Shown here: in pieces, positions 40,280 through 49,883 of the stretch
Layout: each line of letters opens with the position of its first letter
Position numbering within the stretch: the stretch's first letter is position 1
Source of the DNA: Halorubrum sodomense
GTDB lineage: Archaea > Halobacteriota > Halobacteria > Halobacteriales > Haloferacaceae
DNA length: 64,000 bases
Direction of reading: 5' to 3'
Assembly (NCBI RefSeq): GCF_900111935.1
Contig: NZ_FOYN01000001.1
Location: 852,069-916,068 of the forward strand
Notes under the pieces: model-generated
What the model was told of the DNA's origin: nothing
Seen by the model: only the letters and a program-made list of their open reading frames with translations
Databases searched by the model: none
Translations under genes and position numbers: made by a program

Positions 40280-41257
40280 TCAGGTCCACCGGTCGAGACC
40301 GGCCTGAACCTGCGACTCCGCGATGCGCTCGAACCCGCGTTCGACCTCGTCGGCGGCCACGCCCCACTCGTCGACGACGTACTCCCGGGCGGCCTCCACG
40401 TCCGGGTTCACGTCGGTGTCGACCGCGACGTCCTCGGCCGGGGGGTTCATGAACAGCTCGCGGATCGCCTCGGCGTCGGGTATCTCGGCGTCGCGCGCCT
40501 CCAGAACGCCCCACAGATCGCCGTGTTCCGTCACCGCCGTCACCGCCGTCTTCGGTCCGATTCCACGGATCCCGTCGTTGAAGTCGGTGCCACAGAGCAT
40601 CGCGACGTCGACGAGCCCCTGTCGGTCCAACCCGAGGTCCGCCAGCGTCGCCGCGAGGTCCATCAGCTCCGGGTCGCCCTTGCTCGTCAGCTGGCGGAGC
40701 GTCGTCGGCGCGCCGAACAGCAGGGTGTCGTAGTCCTCGCTGCCGGCGTGGTCGACGGTCCCGCTCGCGGCCATGTGCGCGCACTGCGCTTCCCCCTCGG
40801 CGGGCGCCTCGACTATCGGCACGTCGAGCCGTTCGAGCAGCTCGCGGGTCGTCTCGTGGATCGCGTCGGTGAGCCGCTGGGTCCGGGCCTCCAGCCGGGC
40901 GGCCTCGACGGCGTCGCCGCGCTCCTCGGCGGCGGCCCGACGCTCCTCGGCCGCCTCGCGCTTCTCGCGGCGCTCCGCAACCTCGTCCGCCTTCAGGTCG
41001 GTGACGGCGCCGTCGAACACCATCACGGGGATCAGGTCGTGTTCGAAGAACTTCGGGAGCCCCTGGACGACCCCGATCAGGTTCGCGACCTCGACGCCGT
41101 CGGCCGTCGTGTACTTCTCGTCGCTCGTCCACTTGACGGTCGTCGTGAGGTACCGGTACAGCCAGTTGTGCGCGTCGACGGCGACGACGCTCCCCTCGAG
41201 TTCCGCGAAGGGCACGTCGCGGATCGACGCGAGGTCGCGCAGGTCGGCGTTTCCCAT
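40280..41257 (-). CDS. fen: flap endonuclease FEN1
   Basis: A 325-residue structure-specific nuclease that removes 5' flaps in Okazaki-fragment maturation and repair. The N domain has [14 protein letters not shown]; the I domain has [24 protein letters not shown] and [18 protein letters not shown] with the clustered acidic metal ligands. A charged helical arch ([20 protein letters not shown]) threads the flap. The last residues QAGLDRWT form a PCNA-interacting PIP box. It is divergent from the ferredoxin gene. Confidence 0.96.
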   Translation of the reverse strand: MGNADLRDLASIRDVPFAELEGSVVAVDAHNWLYRYLTTTVKWTSDEKYTTADGVEVANLIGVVQGLPKFFEHDLIPVMVFDGAVTDLKADEVAERREKREAAEERRAAAEERGDAVEAARLEARTQRLTDAIHETTRELLERLDVPIVEAPAEGEAQCAHMAASGTVDHAGSEDYDTLLFGAPTTLRQLTSKGDPELMDLAATLADLGLDRQGLVDVAMLCGTDFNDGIRGIGPKTAVTAVTEHGDLWGVLEARDAEIPDAEAIRELFMNPPAEDVAVDTDVNPDVEAAREYVVDEWGVAADEVERGFERIAESQVQAGLDRWT

Positions 41258-41421
41258 TACCGGTCTCTGGGGCGCGCCGCTCTTAAACGCTGACGGCTCC
41301 CGGACCGAGGAATCGCCGGCTCGGTGTCTCGCGGCGATTCCTCGGTCCGTCCCGCGTCGCGATTCGCCTGCCGACTTCTGGGCCGTTTATATGCGTCACG
41401 CGCGTACGGGTCCGCGTCTGA

Positions 41422-42084
41422 ATGGTCTCCCCGTTCGAGGTGTTGGAGGTCGACGAGGACGCCGACGACGAGGCGGTCGAACGGGCCTACCGCGAGCGCG
41501 TCAAGCGAGCCCACCCGGATCAGGGGGGTTCGATCGAGGAGTTTCAGCTCGTCCGCCGCGCCTACCGGGAGCTGTCCGAGCGCGACCGGAACGGCGACGA
41601 GAGCGGCGAGGAGAACGGGGCCGGGCCCGCCGACATCGACCTCAGCGACGACGGCGACGCCGCGGGGCCGAAGCCGACCCGCGTCGAGTTCCTCGACTAC
41701 GAGGCCGTCGTCGACTACGGCTGGTCGCTCGACGACGACGAGCTGTTCCGGAAGGCCGGTCAGGCCGACCTCGACCCCGACGCGCACGGTCGCCTGCTGG
41801 TCCAGCCCGACGAGAGCCTGCTGGAGGCGGCCGAGCGGAGCGGCTTCGCGTGGCCCTTCTCGTGTCGCGGCGGCGCCTGCGCGAACTGCGCGGTGTACCT
41901 CGCCGCGGGCGAGCTCTCGCAGCCGACCGACCACATCATGCCCGACGACCTCGCCGAGCGGGGGTTCCGCCTCTCCTGCAACGGCTACCCGCTGACCGAC
42001 GAGCTGTCCGTCGTGTTCAACGTGAAACAGCGCCCGGAGCTCGACGACCTCATCCTCCCGCCCGGTCCGTTCACGCGTCGCTGA
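41422..42084 (+). CDS. J-domain / plant-type [2Fe-2S] ferredoxin fusion
   Basis: A 220-residue protein. Residues 3-55 form a J domain with the HPD tripeptide (31-33). An acidic linker follows, then a ferredoxin domain with the [2Fe-2S] ligands Cys148, Cys153, Cys156 (SCRGGACANC) and Cys186, and the haloarchaeal insert DYEAVVDYGWSLDDDELF before it. Halophile ferredoxins accept electrons from 2-oxoacid oxidoreductases; the J domain suggests an Hsp70-assisted cluster loading. The fusion occurs in other haloarchaea. Confidence 0.93.
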   Translation: MVSPFEVLEVDEDADDEAVERAYRERVKRAHPDQGGSIEEFQLVRRAYRELSERDRNGDESGEENGAGPADIDLSDDGDAAGPKPTRVEFLDYEAVVDYGWSLDDDELFRKAGQADLDPDAHGRLLVQPDESLLEAAERSGFAWPFSCRGGACANCAVYLAAGELSQPTDHIMPDDLAERGFRLSCNGYPLTDELSVVFNVKQRPELDDLILPPGPFTRR

Positions 42085-42141
42085 GGGGGAGTCGATCGGT
42101 CGACGCAACAACGTCCGGCGCCGGAGCGCGGCCGGCGTCCG

Positions 42142-42723
42142 TCACCCGAGCAGGTACCGCAGCGCCGGGGCGTTTCGGACCAGCTCCGTCTCCTCTAACG
42201 CCCGGTCGATCCCGACGATCCGCCCGGCGCCCCACGCGCCGAGGCCGAACAGGATCAGCATGTACACGAGCGAGCTGTCGACGAAGTAGCCGTGCGCGAC
42301 CGGGAACCCGGCCAGCAGTCCGCCCTGCCACGCGGCGGTCCAGAACATCGACATCATGATCGCCCCCATCAGCGCGGCGAACCGGAAGAGGACGCCGAAC
42401 AGCAGCGCCAGCCCGATCAGGATCTGTCCGAACACCACCATCGGGTCGATGATTGCGGCGTAGTCCGCAAAGAAGAGGAACAGCCCCTGTAACGGGTTGG
42501 CCTCGGCGATGGCGTTCCGGAGGAACCCGACCGAGCTCCACGCGAGCGGGTCTGCGAGGCCCCCCTCGAACAGCTTCTCCAGGCCGGCCTGAAGGAACAC
42601 CCACGCCATCACGACCCGGAGTCCAAGCATCGAGTACGCCAGCCAGGTCTCGGAGTAGTTGAACTCCACGTCGCGGCCGAGCAGCTCCGCGCGAAGCGTC
42701 CGTTCGGAGGGTTGCGTTGCCAT
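42142..42723 (-). CDS. DoxX family membrane protein
   Basis: A 193-residue protein with four helices, about 27-45 (SMLGLRVVMAWVFLQAGLEK), 84-105, 107-130 and 150-165. FLQAGLEKL and the layout fit DoxX/DoxD, a family including thiosulfate:quinone oxidoreductase subunits. It probably takes part in membrane redox chemistry, but no partner gene is adjacent. The ATG at 42723 is preferred over an in-frame start 35 codons earlier, which lacks family similarity. Confidence 0.82.
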   Translation of the reverse strand: MATQPSERTLRAELLGRDVEFNYSETWLAYSMLGLRVVMAWVFLQAGLEKLFEGGLADPLAWSSVGFLRNAIAEANPLQGLFLFFADYAAIIDPMVVFGQILIGLALLFGVLFRFAALMGAIMMSMFWTAAWQGGLLAGFPVAHGYFVDSSLVYMLILFGLGAWGAGRIVGIDRALEETELVRNAPALRYLLG

Positions 42724-42896
42724 GTCTGTGACACCAGCTTGAGAGAGGTCAACACACCGGTAATAATCTACCGCCGGATCCGATGCCCCTCGGTTTTCGA
42801 TCGACGGCGAGAGAAAACCATCGCGCATATGGATGCGCGGAACGGGAAGCGACTCCGAGTCGGCCAGTCCCCGAGTCGTCTGACGCGGCGGCCGCC

Positions 42897-45089
42897 TCAG
42901 AACGCCTCGGCGACGGCCGCGACGACGGCGTCTTCGACGGCGTCGCGCTCGCCCGAGAGGAACTCGATCTTCCCCTCGCGGACGCCCGCGGTGTCGATGT
43001 CCGCCGTCGGCGCGAGCTCGGCCGCGCGCGCTGCCACGTCGCGGACCGAGACGTCCGCGGTCGTGCGCACGTACAGCTCGTCGGTGCCGACGCCGACCGT
43101 CGCGAACGGTTCGCCGTCGGCGCGGCGCCGATGCAGGTCGTCGAGCAGGAGCGGCGTCGGCGGGAAGTCGTACCGGTGGGTGTAGTCGTCGGTGTCGAGC
43201 AGGGCGAACTCGACGCCGTCGACCGCCTCGGTCACGACGTTCGCGTCAGCGGTCTCGATCTCGGTCTCTAACTTCTCCCTGAACTGCTCGGAGACGTGCG
43301 CCGCGAGGTTGCCGCCGTCCGAGAACAGCAGGTCCGCGATCAGCTCCCGCTTGTCCTGGTACGACTGGTAGTACGCCTCCAGCGCGACGGCCTCGCGGAG
43401 CTCCGCGACGCGCTCGGCGTCGTGGCCCGCGTCACGCGCGAGGTCGACGTAGCGGTCGGGGGCGTCCGCCCAGTAGCTCACCGCCGGCAGGTGCCGGAGG
43501 TCCGCACGGACCTCGTCGTTGATCGCCGACGCGAGCGAGGCGACGAGCGCGCCCGTCGAGAGCGTCTCGTCGCCGTCGACATCGGCCAGCTCCGGCGAGA
43601 CGAGCGTGTCGACCGCGTCCCGGGTCTCCGGGTCCGCGACCGCGGCGTCGACGACGACCGCGTCGACCCCGTACACCGACAGCAGGTCGATGCCGTCGGC
43701 GGACTCGGTCGTCGAGCCGGCGCCGACGAGCAGGAACAGCGGGAGATTCTCGTCGTGGCGGTCGCGGTCCTGGAGCATCCGCGTCGCGTCGTTGGTGGCC
43801 GCGTCCATCCCGTACACCGGCTCGTCGAGCGGCCGGCGGGTAAAGTAGTGGTACTCGGCGTCGCTCTTCGCGTGTTCGTCGCGGATCAGCGGGAGGACGG
43901 CGCGTTCGACCGCGGCGCCGGCGACGTAGCCGTCGGCGGTCGCCGGGTGGCGGACGACGATCGGTCGCGACTCGAGGACCGCGCGCCGGACGGCTTCGGC
44001 CGCGTCGAGGAGGCCGTCCGCGAGCTCCGCGACCGTCTCGTCGCCGGCGAGCGGCTGGAGCCCCTCGGGTCGGGCCTCGTCCGTGAGCGCCTCGGCGATG
44101 CGGCGGCGGACCGATTCGGCCGCCGCTCCGTCGAGGAGGACGAGCGCCTCGGACTCCACCTGGACGTCGCCGCGGTGGCTCTCGACCTCGCCGTCGACCC
44201 GCACCGCGTCCCCGACCTCGACGTCCGGATGCGCCCGGACGCCGGGCTCGACGAACGCGGCCACGTCGACCGCGCCCGTCTCGTCGCTGACCTCGAACAC
44301 CGTCGGGCCGCCGGTCTGGCGGACGCCGACGACCTCGCCCTCGATCCGCACCGCGTCGCCGACCGCGTCTCCGAGCGTCGTGATCGGCACGCGTTCCGGG
44401 TCCGCGTCGGCGTCTTCCCCGGCCGCCTCGACCGCCTCAGATTCCGGGATCTCCTCGGCGGCGGTCGGCGCCGCGTCACCGCTCTCGGCGGACCCCGTCT
44501 CGCTTTCGGGTTCCGCCGCATCGTCGGACCCCGCGTCGGCCTCGGGCTCTACCTCGACGGACCCCGCGTCGGCCTCGATCGTCTCGTCGACCGACTCGTC
44601 CGCGTCCTCGTCGTCGCCTGCGTCGACCGACTCCTCGGCTTCGGCGGACGCATCGCCGGTCGTCTCGGCTGCGCCCTCGCCGTCGTCGCCGTCGTCGCCC
44701 GGCTCCTCGTCCGGGAGGTGCTCGCCGTCGGACTCCTGAACGAGAACGCCCCGGAACTCGCGGTCGGCTTGGCGGATCGACCAGCCGAGGTCGACGTTGC
44801 CGTTGTCGCGGACGCCTTTCACCTGGACGAACACCTCGTCGCCCGGCTCCCAGTCGAGGCTGTCGAGCCGGCGGTCGAGTTCGGAGCGGTGGAGCAGTCC
44901 GGTGACGCCCGGCGCGAGGTCGACGAACACGCCGAACTCGGCGTACCCGTCGACGACGCCCCGATAGAACCGGCTCGGAACCAGATCGTCGGGAGAGTCG
45001 CCGCGGAAGTCGAACACGACGTCTTCCTGGTGCGAGTCGCAGACGCGACCGCCTCCGACGTCGGTACCACAGATGATACAGGATCCCAT
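42897..45089 (-). CDS. RecJ-like DHH-family protein with lost catalytic motifs
   Basis: A 730-residue protein. An N-terminal zinc knuckle (CIICGTDVGGGRVCDSH) and an S1 RNA-binding domain (SRFYRGVVDGYAEFGVFVDL) are followed by a 120-residue acidic linker, an OB fold (RIEGEVVGVRQTGGPTVFEV) and a RecJ-like DHH region. The nuclease signatures are degenerate: motif I reads HPATADGY (381-388) with Thr384 for the first Asp, and the DHH triplet is DAA (481-483). It is probably a nucleic acid binding protein without nuclease activity, comparable to inactive RecJ-like partners in archaeal replication complexes. Confidence 0.85.
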   Translation of the reverse strand: MGSCIICGTDVGGGRVCDSHQEDVVFDFRGDSPDDLVPSRFYRGVVDGYAEFGVFVDLAPGVTGLLHRSELDRRLDSLDWEPGDEVFVQVKGVRDNGNVDLGWSIRQADREFRGVLVQESDGEHLPDEEPGDDGDDGEGAAETTGDASAEAEESVDAGDDEDADESVDETIEADAGSVEVEPEADAGSDDAAEPESETGSAESGDAAPTAAEEIPESEAVEAAGEDADADPERVPITTLGDAVGDAVRIEGEVVGVRQTGGPTVFEVSDETGAVDVAAFVEPGVRAHPDVEVGDAVRVDGEVESHRGDVQVESEALVLLDGAAAESVRRRIAEALTDEARPEGLQPLAGDETVAELADGLLDAAEAVRRAVLESRPIVVRHPATADGYVAGAAVERAVLPLIRDEHAKSDAEYHYFTRRPLDEPVYGMDAATNDATRMLQDRDRHDENLPLFLLVGAGSTTESADGIDLLSVYGVDAVVVDAAVADPETRDAVDTLVSPELADVDGDETLSTGALVASLASAINDEVRADLRHLPAVSYWADAPDRYVDLARDAGHDAERVAELREAVALEAYYQSYQDKRELIADLLFSDGGNLAAHVSEQFREKLETEIETADANVVTEAVDGVEFALLDTDDYTHRYDFPPTPLLLDDLHRRRADGEPFATVGVGTDELYVRTTADVSVRDVAARAAELAPTADIDTAGVREGKIEFLSGERDAVEDAVVAAVAEAF

Positions 45090-45163
45090 TTGAGTACACC
45101 GAGAGCCTCGGGCCTAAAACGGTTGTCGAAAACCCGCTGGCGGCGGCGCGGGCGCCCGGCCCG

Positions 45164-45784
45164 TCACGCGCCGAGCAGCGTTCGCGCCGCGGCCACGGCC
45201 CGATAGCCGACGCCGTAGCCGAGCGCGGCCGGCGGGAGCGCGGCCGCGGCGGTCCGGAGCGGTCCAAGTCCGTGAACCGCCCGGAACCCGACGAACAGGA
45301 GGAGTGCCGCGTACGCGCCGCAGACGACCCTGAGTTCGGGGATCGCCGGTCCGGCCAGCGCCATCGGGGAGCTGGCGTACGCGACCGCCTGGACCGTCTC
45401 GCTCACTCCCCCGCGGTCGCGAAAGCCGACTCCGCCGTCGACCTCGAGGCTCGCCAGCACGACGGAAACGGTCGCGACCGCGGCGGTCAGGTGGAGCCCG
45501 ACCGGCGCCGCCAGCGCGACCACGACGACGACGACCACGGCCTCGGACAGCACTCGCGAGGAGGGGACGACGACGGGCATCGCCGCGGGGTCCGACGCGA
45601 TCCACCCGAGGGTGAACGCCGCGGCGACCGCCACCGCGAACGTCAGCGCGGGCGCCTGATCGCCGGGCGTGATCCCGTTCGCGAACGTGCGCCGCGGCCG
45701 AACGAGCACCTCGGCCCACGTGCGAGCGATGCCTCGCGGTCCGCGGGGACGACCGCCCGCCGAGCCGTCGGGACGAGACTTCAC
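45164..45784 (-). CDS. Yip1-domain membrane protein
   Basis: A 206-residue protein with five hydrophobic helices. The N-terminal segment TWAEVLVRPRRTFANGITPGDQ, split as TWAEVLVRPRRTF and ANGITPGDQ, is the usual entry of Yip1 proteins, and YASSPMALAGPAIPEL marks the middle. The role of prokaryotic members is unknown. It lies 74 bases downstream of the RecJ-like gene on the same strand and is divergent from the pilin-like gene. Confidence 0.82.
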   Translation of the reverse strand: MKSRPDGSAGGRPRGPRGIARTWAEVLVRPRRTFANGITPGDQAPALTFAVAVAAAFTLGWIASDPAAMPVVVPSSRVLSEAVVVVVVVALAAPVGLHLTAAVATVSVVLASLEVDGGVGFRDRGGVSETVQAVAYASSPMALAGPAIPELRVVCGAYAALLLFVGFRAVHGLGPLRTAAAALPPAALGYGVGYRAVAAARTLLGA

Positions 45785-45935
45785 GGCCGGCGTTCGCCCG
45801 CGCGGAATAACCCGTTTCCGGTTCGGGTCGAGGCCCGGTTCCGACCCGGCCCGCCGCGCCCGGCGACCCCGAACGTATCACGACTGATACGCGGCGCGCA
45901 AACGCTTATACCGGTGCCGTCTGAGTCACGGCCGA

Positions 45936-46397
45936 ATGGTCGCGTTCCGAGACGACGAGCGAGGGTTCACCCCCCTGGCGGGGACGGGGCTGCTCGTCGG
46001 GGTCGTCGTGCTGCTGCTCGCACTCGTCGGCGCGGCGGTGTTCGGTCTCATCGACGGCGTCGCACCGCCGGACGCCGAGTTCGAAGGCCAACAGGAGAAC
46101 GGCACGCTCGTCGTCGTCGCGCTCGGCCCGGACCCGGTCCCGGCCGAGGAGCTGTACGTCCGCGGCACGGACCCGGACGGAAGCGTCCAGTTCGGCGCGT
46201 GGCCCGGCGACGGCGTCGTCCGACCCGGCGACCGGATCGTCGTGCCCAACGCCACGGGCAACGAGAACTTCGAGGTCGTCTGGGAGCCGGTCGCGTTCGA
46301 CACCCGCGAGACGCTCGGCAGCTACAACGGCGAGAGCTCCAAGATCGACGAGTGGAGCGAGGGGAACGGCGGCAGCACCCCGGGCGTCGGCGTCTGA
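45936..46397 (+). CDS. type IV pilin-like protein
   Basis: A 153-residue protein with a class III signal: a short charged leader (MVAFRDDERGFTPLAGTG) ending RGFTP and a long hydrophobic helix (LLVGVVVLLLALVGAAVFGL). The C-terminal part is an acidic beta-rich domain (GTLVVVALGPDPVPAEELYV, split). Prepilin peptidase would cut near the start of the helix. It probably forms or decorates a surface pilus; no pil genes adjoin it. ACGCTTATACC near 45901-45911 is its promoter, 25-35 bases upstream. Confidence 0.8.
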   Translation: MVAFRDDERGFTPLAGTGLLVGVVVLLLALVGAAVFGLIDGVAPPDAEFEGQQENGTLVVVALGPDPVPAEELYVRGTDPDGSVQFGAWPGDGVVRPGDRIVVPNATGNENFEVVWEPVAFDTRETLGSYNGESSKIDEWSEGNGGSTPGVGV

Positions 46398-46406
46398 CGC
46401 GGCGGC

Positions 46407-46505
46407 GGCTGACGGGACGGCGGCGTCGGCTGACGCAGCGGCGTCAGGTGACGGGACGGCGGCGTCGGCTGACGCGGCGGCGTCGGGCGACGGGACGGCG
46501 GTGTC
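46407..46505. repeat. 39-base tandem repeats between convergent genes
   Basis: Two and a half units (46407-46445, 46446-46484, 46485-46505) alternate TGACGGGACGGCGGCGTCGG-like and TGACGCGGCGGCGTC-like halves. On the minus strand they would encode a DAAVPSPDAAASA repeat, but no gene start is linked to it. They lie between the 3' ends of the pilin and oxidoreductase genes. Confidence 0.75.
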
Positions 46506-46548
46506 TCGCGCGCTGTCTGGCCGTCGGAGATCGACCCCCTACGAACGC

Positions 46549-47673
46549 CTACCCTACGGTGACCCACTCGCCGCGATCGTCGGCCCGTTGGATCGCCGCG
46601 AGCACGCGCTGGACCTCGTAACCGTCGTCGAACGACGGCTCGAACGATCCGCCCTCGTCGACCGCCGAGAGGAATTCGTAGTTCTCGTGGACGAACGTGT
46701 GCTCCCACCCGATCACGTGGCCCGGGGGCCACCAGTGGTCGACGTACGGGTCGGACTCCTCGGTGACCAACACCGTCTCGTAGCCGCGGTTCCGCCCGCG
46801 TAACACCTCCAGTTCGTTGAGCCGTTCCAAGGAGAACTTCAGGCTTCCCTCCGTGCCGTGGACCGCGATCGCGTGGTCGTTTTTGTGCCCCTCGGCCACG
46901 CGGCTGGCCTCGAAGCCGCCGGTCGCGCCCGACTCGTAGGCGACCTGCGCGTTGTAGGCGTCGTCGACCGTCACGTCGCGGTACTCCTCGATCCTCCCGT
47001 TCTCGTCGTAGACGGGGCGCTCGTCGACGAACGTCGTCAACTGGCCCGAGAGGCGCTCGATTCCCCCCACCGCGTCGCCGACGAGGAAGTTCGCGAGGTC
47101 GATGGTGTGCGCGCCGAGGTCGCCGAGCGCGCCGGAGCCGGCCATCTCGGCGTCCATCCGCCACGCCCACGGCGCCTCGGGGTCGACGAGCCAGTCTTGG
47201 AGGTATCGCCCTCGAACCTGCCGGATTTCGCCTAGTTCGCCGTCCTCGATCAGTCCCTTCGCGTAGCGGATCGCGGGGATGAACCGGTAGTTGAAGGCGG
47301 TCCCGGCCGGGGCGTCCGCCGCGGCCGCCGCGTCGCGCATCGCCGCCGCCTCCTCCAGCGTCGGCGCGAGCGGCTTCTCACAGAGGACCGGGATCCCGGC
47401 TTCGAGGGCCGCGATCGACGGCTCCGCGTGGACGTGGTTCGGCCCGAGGTTGTAGAAGACGTCCACCTCGTCGAGCGCCGCCTCCCAGTCCGTCGCGGTG
47501 TGCGAGAAGCCGAACCGATCCGCGGCGTCCGCGAGCGCTCCCTCGTCGCGTCCGACGAGGGTGTGGCGCTCGATTTCGGGTGCGTCCGGGAAGAACATCG
47601 GCAGCCGCGCCATCGCGTTCGAGTGCGCCTTGCCCATGAAACGGTACCCGAGCACGCCGATACGGAGTGTCAT
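46549..47673 (-). CDS. Gfo/Idh/MocA family oxidoreductase
   Basis: A 374-residue NAD(P)-dependent oxidoreductase of sugars or inositols. The Rossmann start is IGVLGYRFMGKAHSNAM, where the family GxGxxG has become GYRFMG. The cofactor lysine motif is CEKPLA; the catalytic segment is GALGDLGAHTIDLANFL. With the isomerase gene directly upstream it forms a two-gene operon of sugar oxidation/isomerisation. Confidence 0.9.
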   Translation of the reverse strand: MTLRIGVLGYRFMGKAHSNAMARLPMFFPDAPEIERHTLVGRDEGALADAADRFGFSHTATDWEAALDEVDVFYNLGPNHVHAEPSIAALEAGIPVLCEKPLAPTLEEAAAMRDAAAAADAPAGTAFNYRFIPAIRYAKGLIEDGELGEIRQVRGRYLQDWLVDPEAPWAWRMDAEMAGSGALGDLGAHTIDLANFLVGDAVGGIERLSGQLTTFVDERPVYDENGRIEEYRDVTVDDAYNAQVAYESGATGGFEASRVAEGHKNDHAIAVHGTEGSLKFSLERLNELEVLRGRNRGYETVLVTEESDPYVDHWWPPGHVIGWEHTFVHENYEFLSAVDEGGSFEPSFDDGYEVQRVLAAIQRADDRGEWVTVG

Positions 47674-47800
47674 GGCAGGGCGTTCTCCGCAGCGGGCCTT
47701 GAGTGTGGGTGGTTCCCGACCCGGATCGCTGCGGTTTCGCGCCGTCGCCGCGACCGGGGCCCGCGAGCGAGAGACGCGCCGCGGCTCTCGGGTCCGCTCC

Positions 47801-48772
47801 TCACTCCGCCCAGTAGGCCTCGCCCGGTTCCGTCTCGAAGACGGCCCGCTCCAGCACGTCGACGGCCTTCTCTAACCCCTCGCGCGAGGAGGTGAGCGAG
47901 TCCTCGTGTTCGATCGACAGCGCGCCCTCGTAGCCGACCATCCGGAGCGTCGAGACGACGTCCTTCCAGTGCGCCTCGTCGTGGCCGTACCCGATCGAGC
48001 GGAACAGCCACGAACGGTCGGCCTCCTCGGCGTAGCCCGTCGTGTCGAGGACGCCCTTCACGCGGGCGTTCGCGTCGTACACCTTCGTGTCCTTGGCGTG
48101 GAAATGGTGGATCGCGTCGCGCTGGCCCAGGAACCGGATCGCCTCGGTCACGTCGATCCCCTGCCAGTAGAGGTGCGAGGGGTCGAAGTTGGCGCCGACC
48201 CGCTCGTTCGTGGCCTCCCGAAGCGCGAGCAGCCCGGTCGGCTCGTACACCAGCATGTTCGGGTGCATCTCGACGGCGACGTCGACGCCGTGCCCCTCGG
48301 CGTGCTCCGCCAGGTCGCGCCAGTAGGGAACCGCGACCTCGTCCCACTGGTAGTCGAGCGCGTCGGCGTGTTCCGTCGGCCACGGCGCCGTGACCCAGTT
48401 CGGCGTCGAGTCGCCGGGCGCGCCGGCCGGGAGCCCGGAAAAGCAGGTCACCGTGTCGACGCCGAGCAGGTCGGCCAACTCGACCGCCTCTCGTAGCTCC
48501 CGGTCGGCTTCCGCGGCTCGCTCCGCGTCGGGATGGAGCGGGTTGTTGTGCGTCGCCAGCGCGGAGATCCGAAGCCCGTGGTCGTCGAGCAGGTCGCGCA
48601 ACTCCTCGCGGGCCGCCTCCTCGCCGAGGAGCGTCTCGCGACCGACGTGGTCCTCGCCGGGCCACCCCCCGACGCCGAGTTCGACGGCGTCGACGCCGAT
48701 CTCGTCGAGGTACGCGGCCGCGTCGTCGATCGATTCGCCGCCCAGGGGTACCGTTAGCACGCCGATGTCCAT
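47801..48772 (-). CDS. sugar phosphate isomerase/epimerase
   Basis: A 323-residue TIM barrel of the xylose isomerase-like type. Metal and substrate residues sit at strand ends: ELGVGGWPG, THNNPLHP, VAVEMHPNMLVYEP, GANFDPSHLYWQGID, HHFHAKDTKV and SIEHEDSLT. Such proteins work with Gfo/Idh/MocA dehydrogenases, as does the gene 127 bases downstream. The likely substrate is a keto-sugar or inosose; no transporter is in sight. Confidence 0.9.
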   Translation of the reverse strand: MDIGVLTVPLGGESIDDAAAYLDEIGVDAVELGVGGWPGEDHVGRETLLGEEAAREELRDLLDDHGLRISALATHNNPLHPDAERAAEADRELREAVELADLLGVDTVTCFSGLPAGAPGDSTPNWVTAPWPTEHADALDYQWDEVAVPYWRDLAEHAEGHGVDVAVEMHPNMLVYEPTGLLALREATNERVGANFDPSHLYWQGIDVTEAIRFLGQRDAIHHFHAKDTKVYDANARVKGVLDTTGYAEEADRSWLFRSIGYGHDEAHWKDVVSTLRMVGYEGALSIEHEDSLTSSREGLEKAVDVLERAVFETEPGEAYWAE

Positions 48773-48920
48773 GCACGGGGGTACGTCGATCCGCCGAATA
48801 AATCTTCAGGGAGCGTCGCGCGGCGCCCGGCCGTCGCGGACGGTGCCCGCTGGCCACGGTCCGCGACGGCCCGCCGCGAACCGCATGAGGTTTTAACGGA
48901 TGGAACGCGTACGATGTGGC

Positions 48921-49820
48921 ATGGGAATCCTCTCGCGCGCCTCCTACGTCGTCCGCTCGAAGGTGAACGCCCTCCTCAACCGGGCGGAAGACCCGACCGA
49001 ATCGCTCGACTACTCGTACGAACAGATGCGCGACGAGCTTCAGGACGTCAAACAGGGGATCGCCGACCTGACGACCCAGAAGAAGCGCCTGGAGATACAG
49101 AAGCGCAAGCTCGAAGAGAACGTCGAGAAGCACAACCGCCAGGCCCGCGAGGCGGTCCAGCAGGACCGCGACGACCTCGCGCGGAAGGCCCTCGAAAAGA
49201 AGAAGTCGAAGATGACCCAGATCGAGGAGCTGGAGGGCCAGATCGCCGAGCTGAACAACACGCAGGAGCAGCTCGTCGAGAAGAAGAACAAGCTCCAGAA
49301 CCGCATCGAGGAGTTCCGCACGAAGAAGGAGACGATGAAGGCTCGCTACGAGGCGGCCGAGGCGTCCACTCGCGTCTCGGAGGCGATGACCGGCGTCGGC
49401 GACGAGATGGAGGACGTGAGCCGCTCGATCGAGCGCGCCGAGGAGCGGACCGAGGAGATGGAGGCGCGCTCGGAGGCGATGGACGAGCTGGAGGACTCCG
49501 GCGCCTTCGAGGACGCGCTCTCGGACAAGGACAGCATCGACCGCGAGCTGGAGGGCCTCTCGACCGACAGCGAGGTCGACGCCGAGCTGGAGACGCTGAA
49601 GGGCGAGCTCGGCAAGGGCGAGTCGGCCGACGACGGCGACGCCGCCGTCAGCGACGAGGACGTCGACGCCGAACTGGAGGACATCGAGTCGGAGATCGAC
49701 GCCGACGACCTGGAGGCCGACCTCGACGGCGACGGCAGCTCCGGGAGCACCGACCTCGACGAGGAGCTCGACGTCGAGTTAGAGGAGTCGGAGTCCGACG
49801 CGGACGAACAGCGGAACTGA
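48921..49820 (+). CDS. pspA: PspA/IM30-like membrane-stress protein
   Basis: A 299-residue protein of the ESCRT-III-related PspA family. The start MGILSRASYVVRSKVNALLN and the following long coiled coil (about 25-170, rich in Lys, Glu and Gln) are typical. After it comes a very acidic region of about 100 residues (DVDAELEDIESEIDADDLEA), a haloarchaeal extension. PspA polymers protect damaged membranes and have been linked to salt stress in haloarchaea. GTTTTAACGG lies about 21-30 bases before the ATG. Confidence 0.93.
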   Translation: MGILSRASYVVRSKVNALLNRAEDPTESLDYSYEQMRDELQDVKQGIADLTTQKKRLEIQKRKLEENVEKHNRQAREAVQQDRDDLARKALEKKKSKMTQIEELEGQIAELNNTQEQLVEKKNKLQNRIEEFRTKKETMKARYEAAEASTRVSEAMTGVGDEMEDVSRSIERAEERTEEMEARSEAMDELEDSGAFEDALSDKDSIDRELEGLSTDSEVDAELETLKGELGKGESADDGDAAVSDEDVDAELEDIESEIDADDLEADLDGDGSSGSTDLDEELDVELEESESDADEQRN

Positions 49821-49883
49821 TCGAGCGCGGTCGCGGCCCGGTCCCCGCGGTCCCCGCCTCCCGTCGGTCCCGCTTCCGACCCC

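Noticed and set aside
7644-46505. Short tandem repeats considered as CRISPR arrays
   Set aside because: The repeats are directly adjacent, without unique spacers of constant length, and no cas genes are present.
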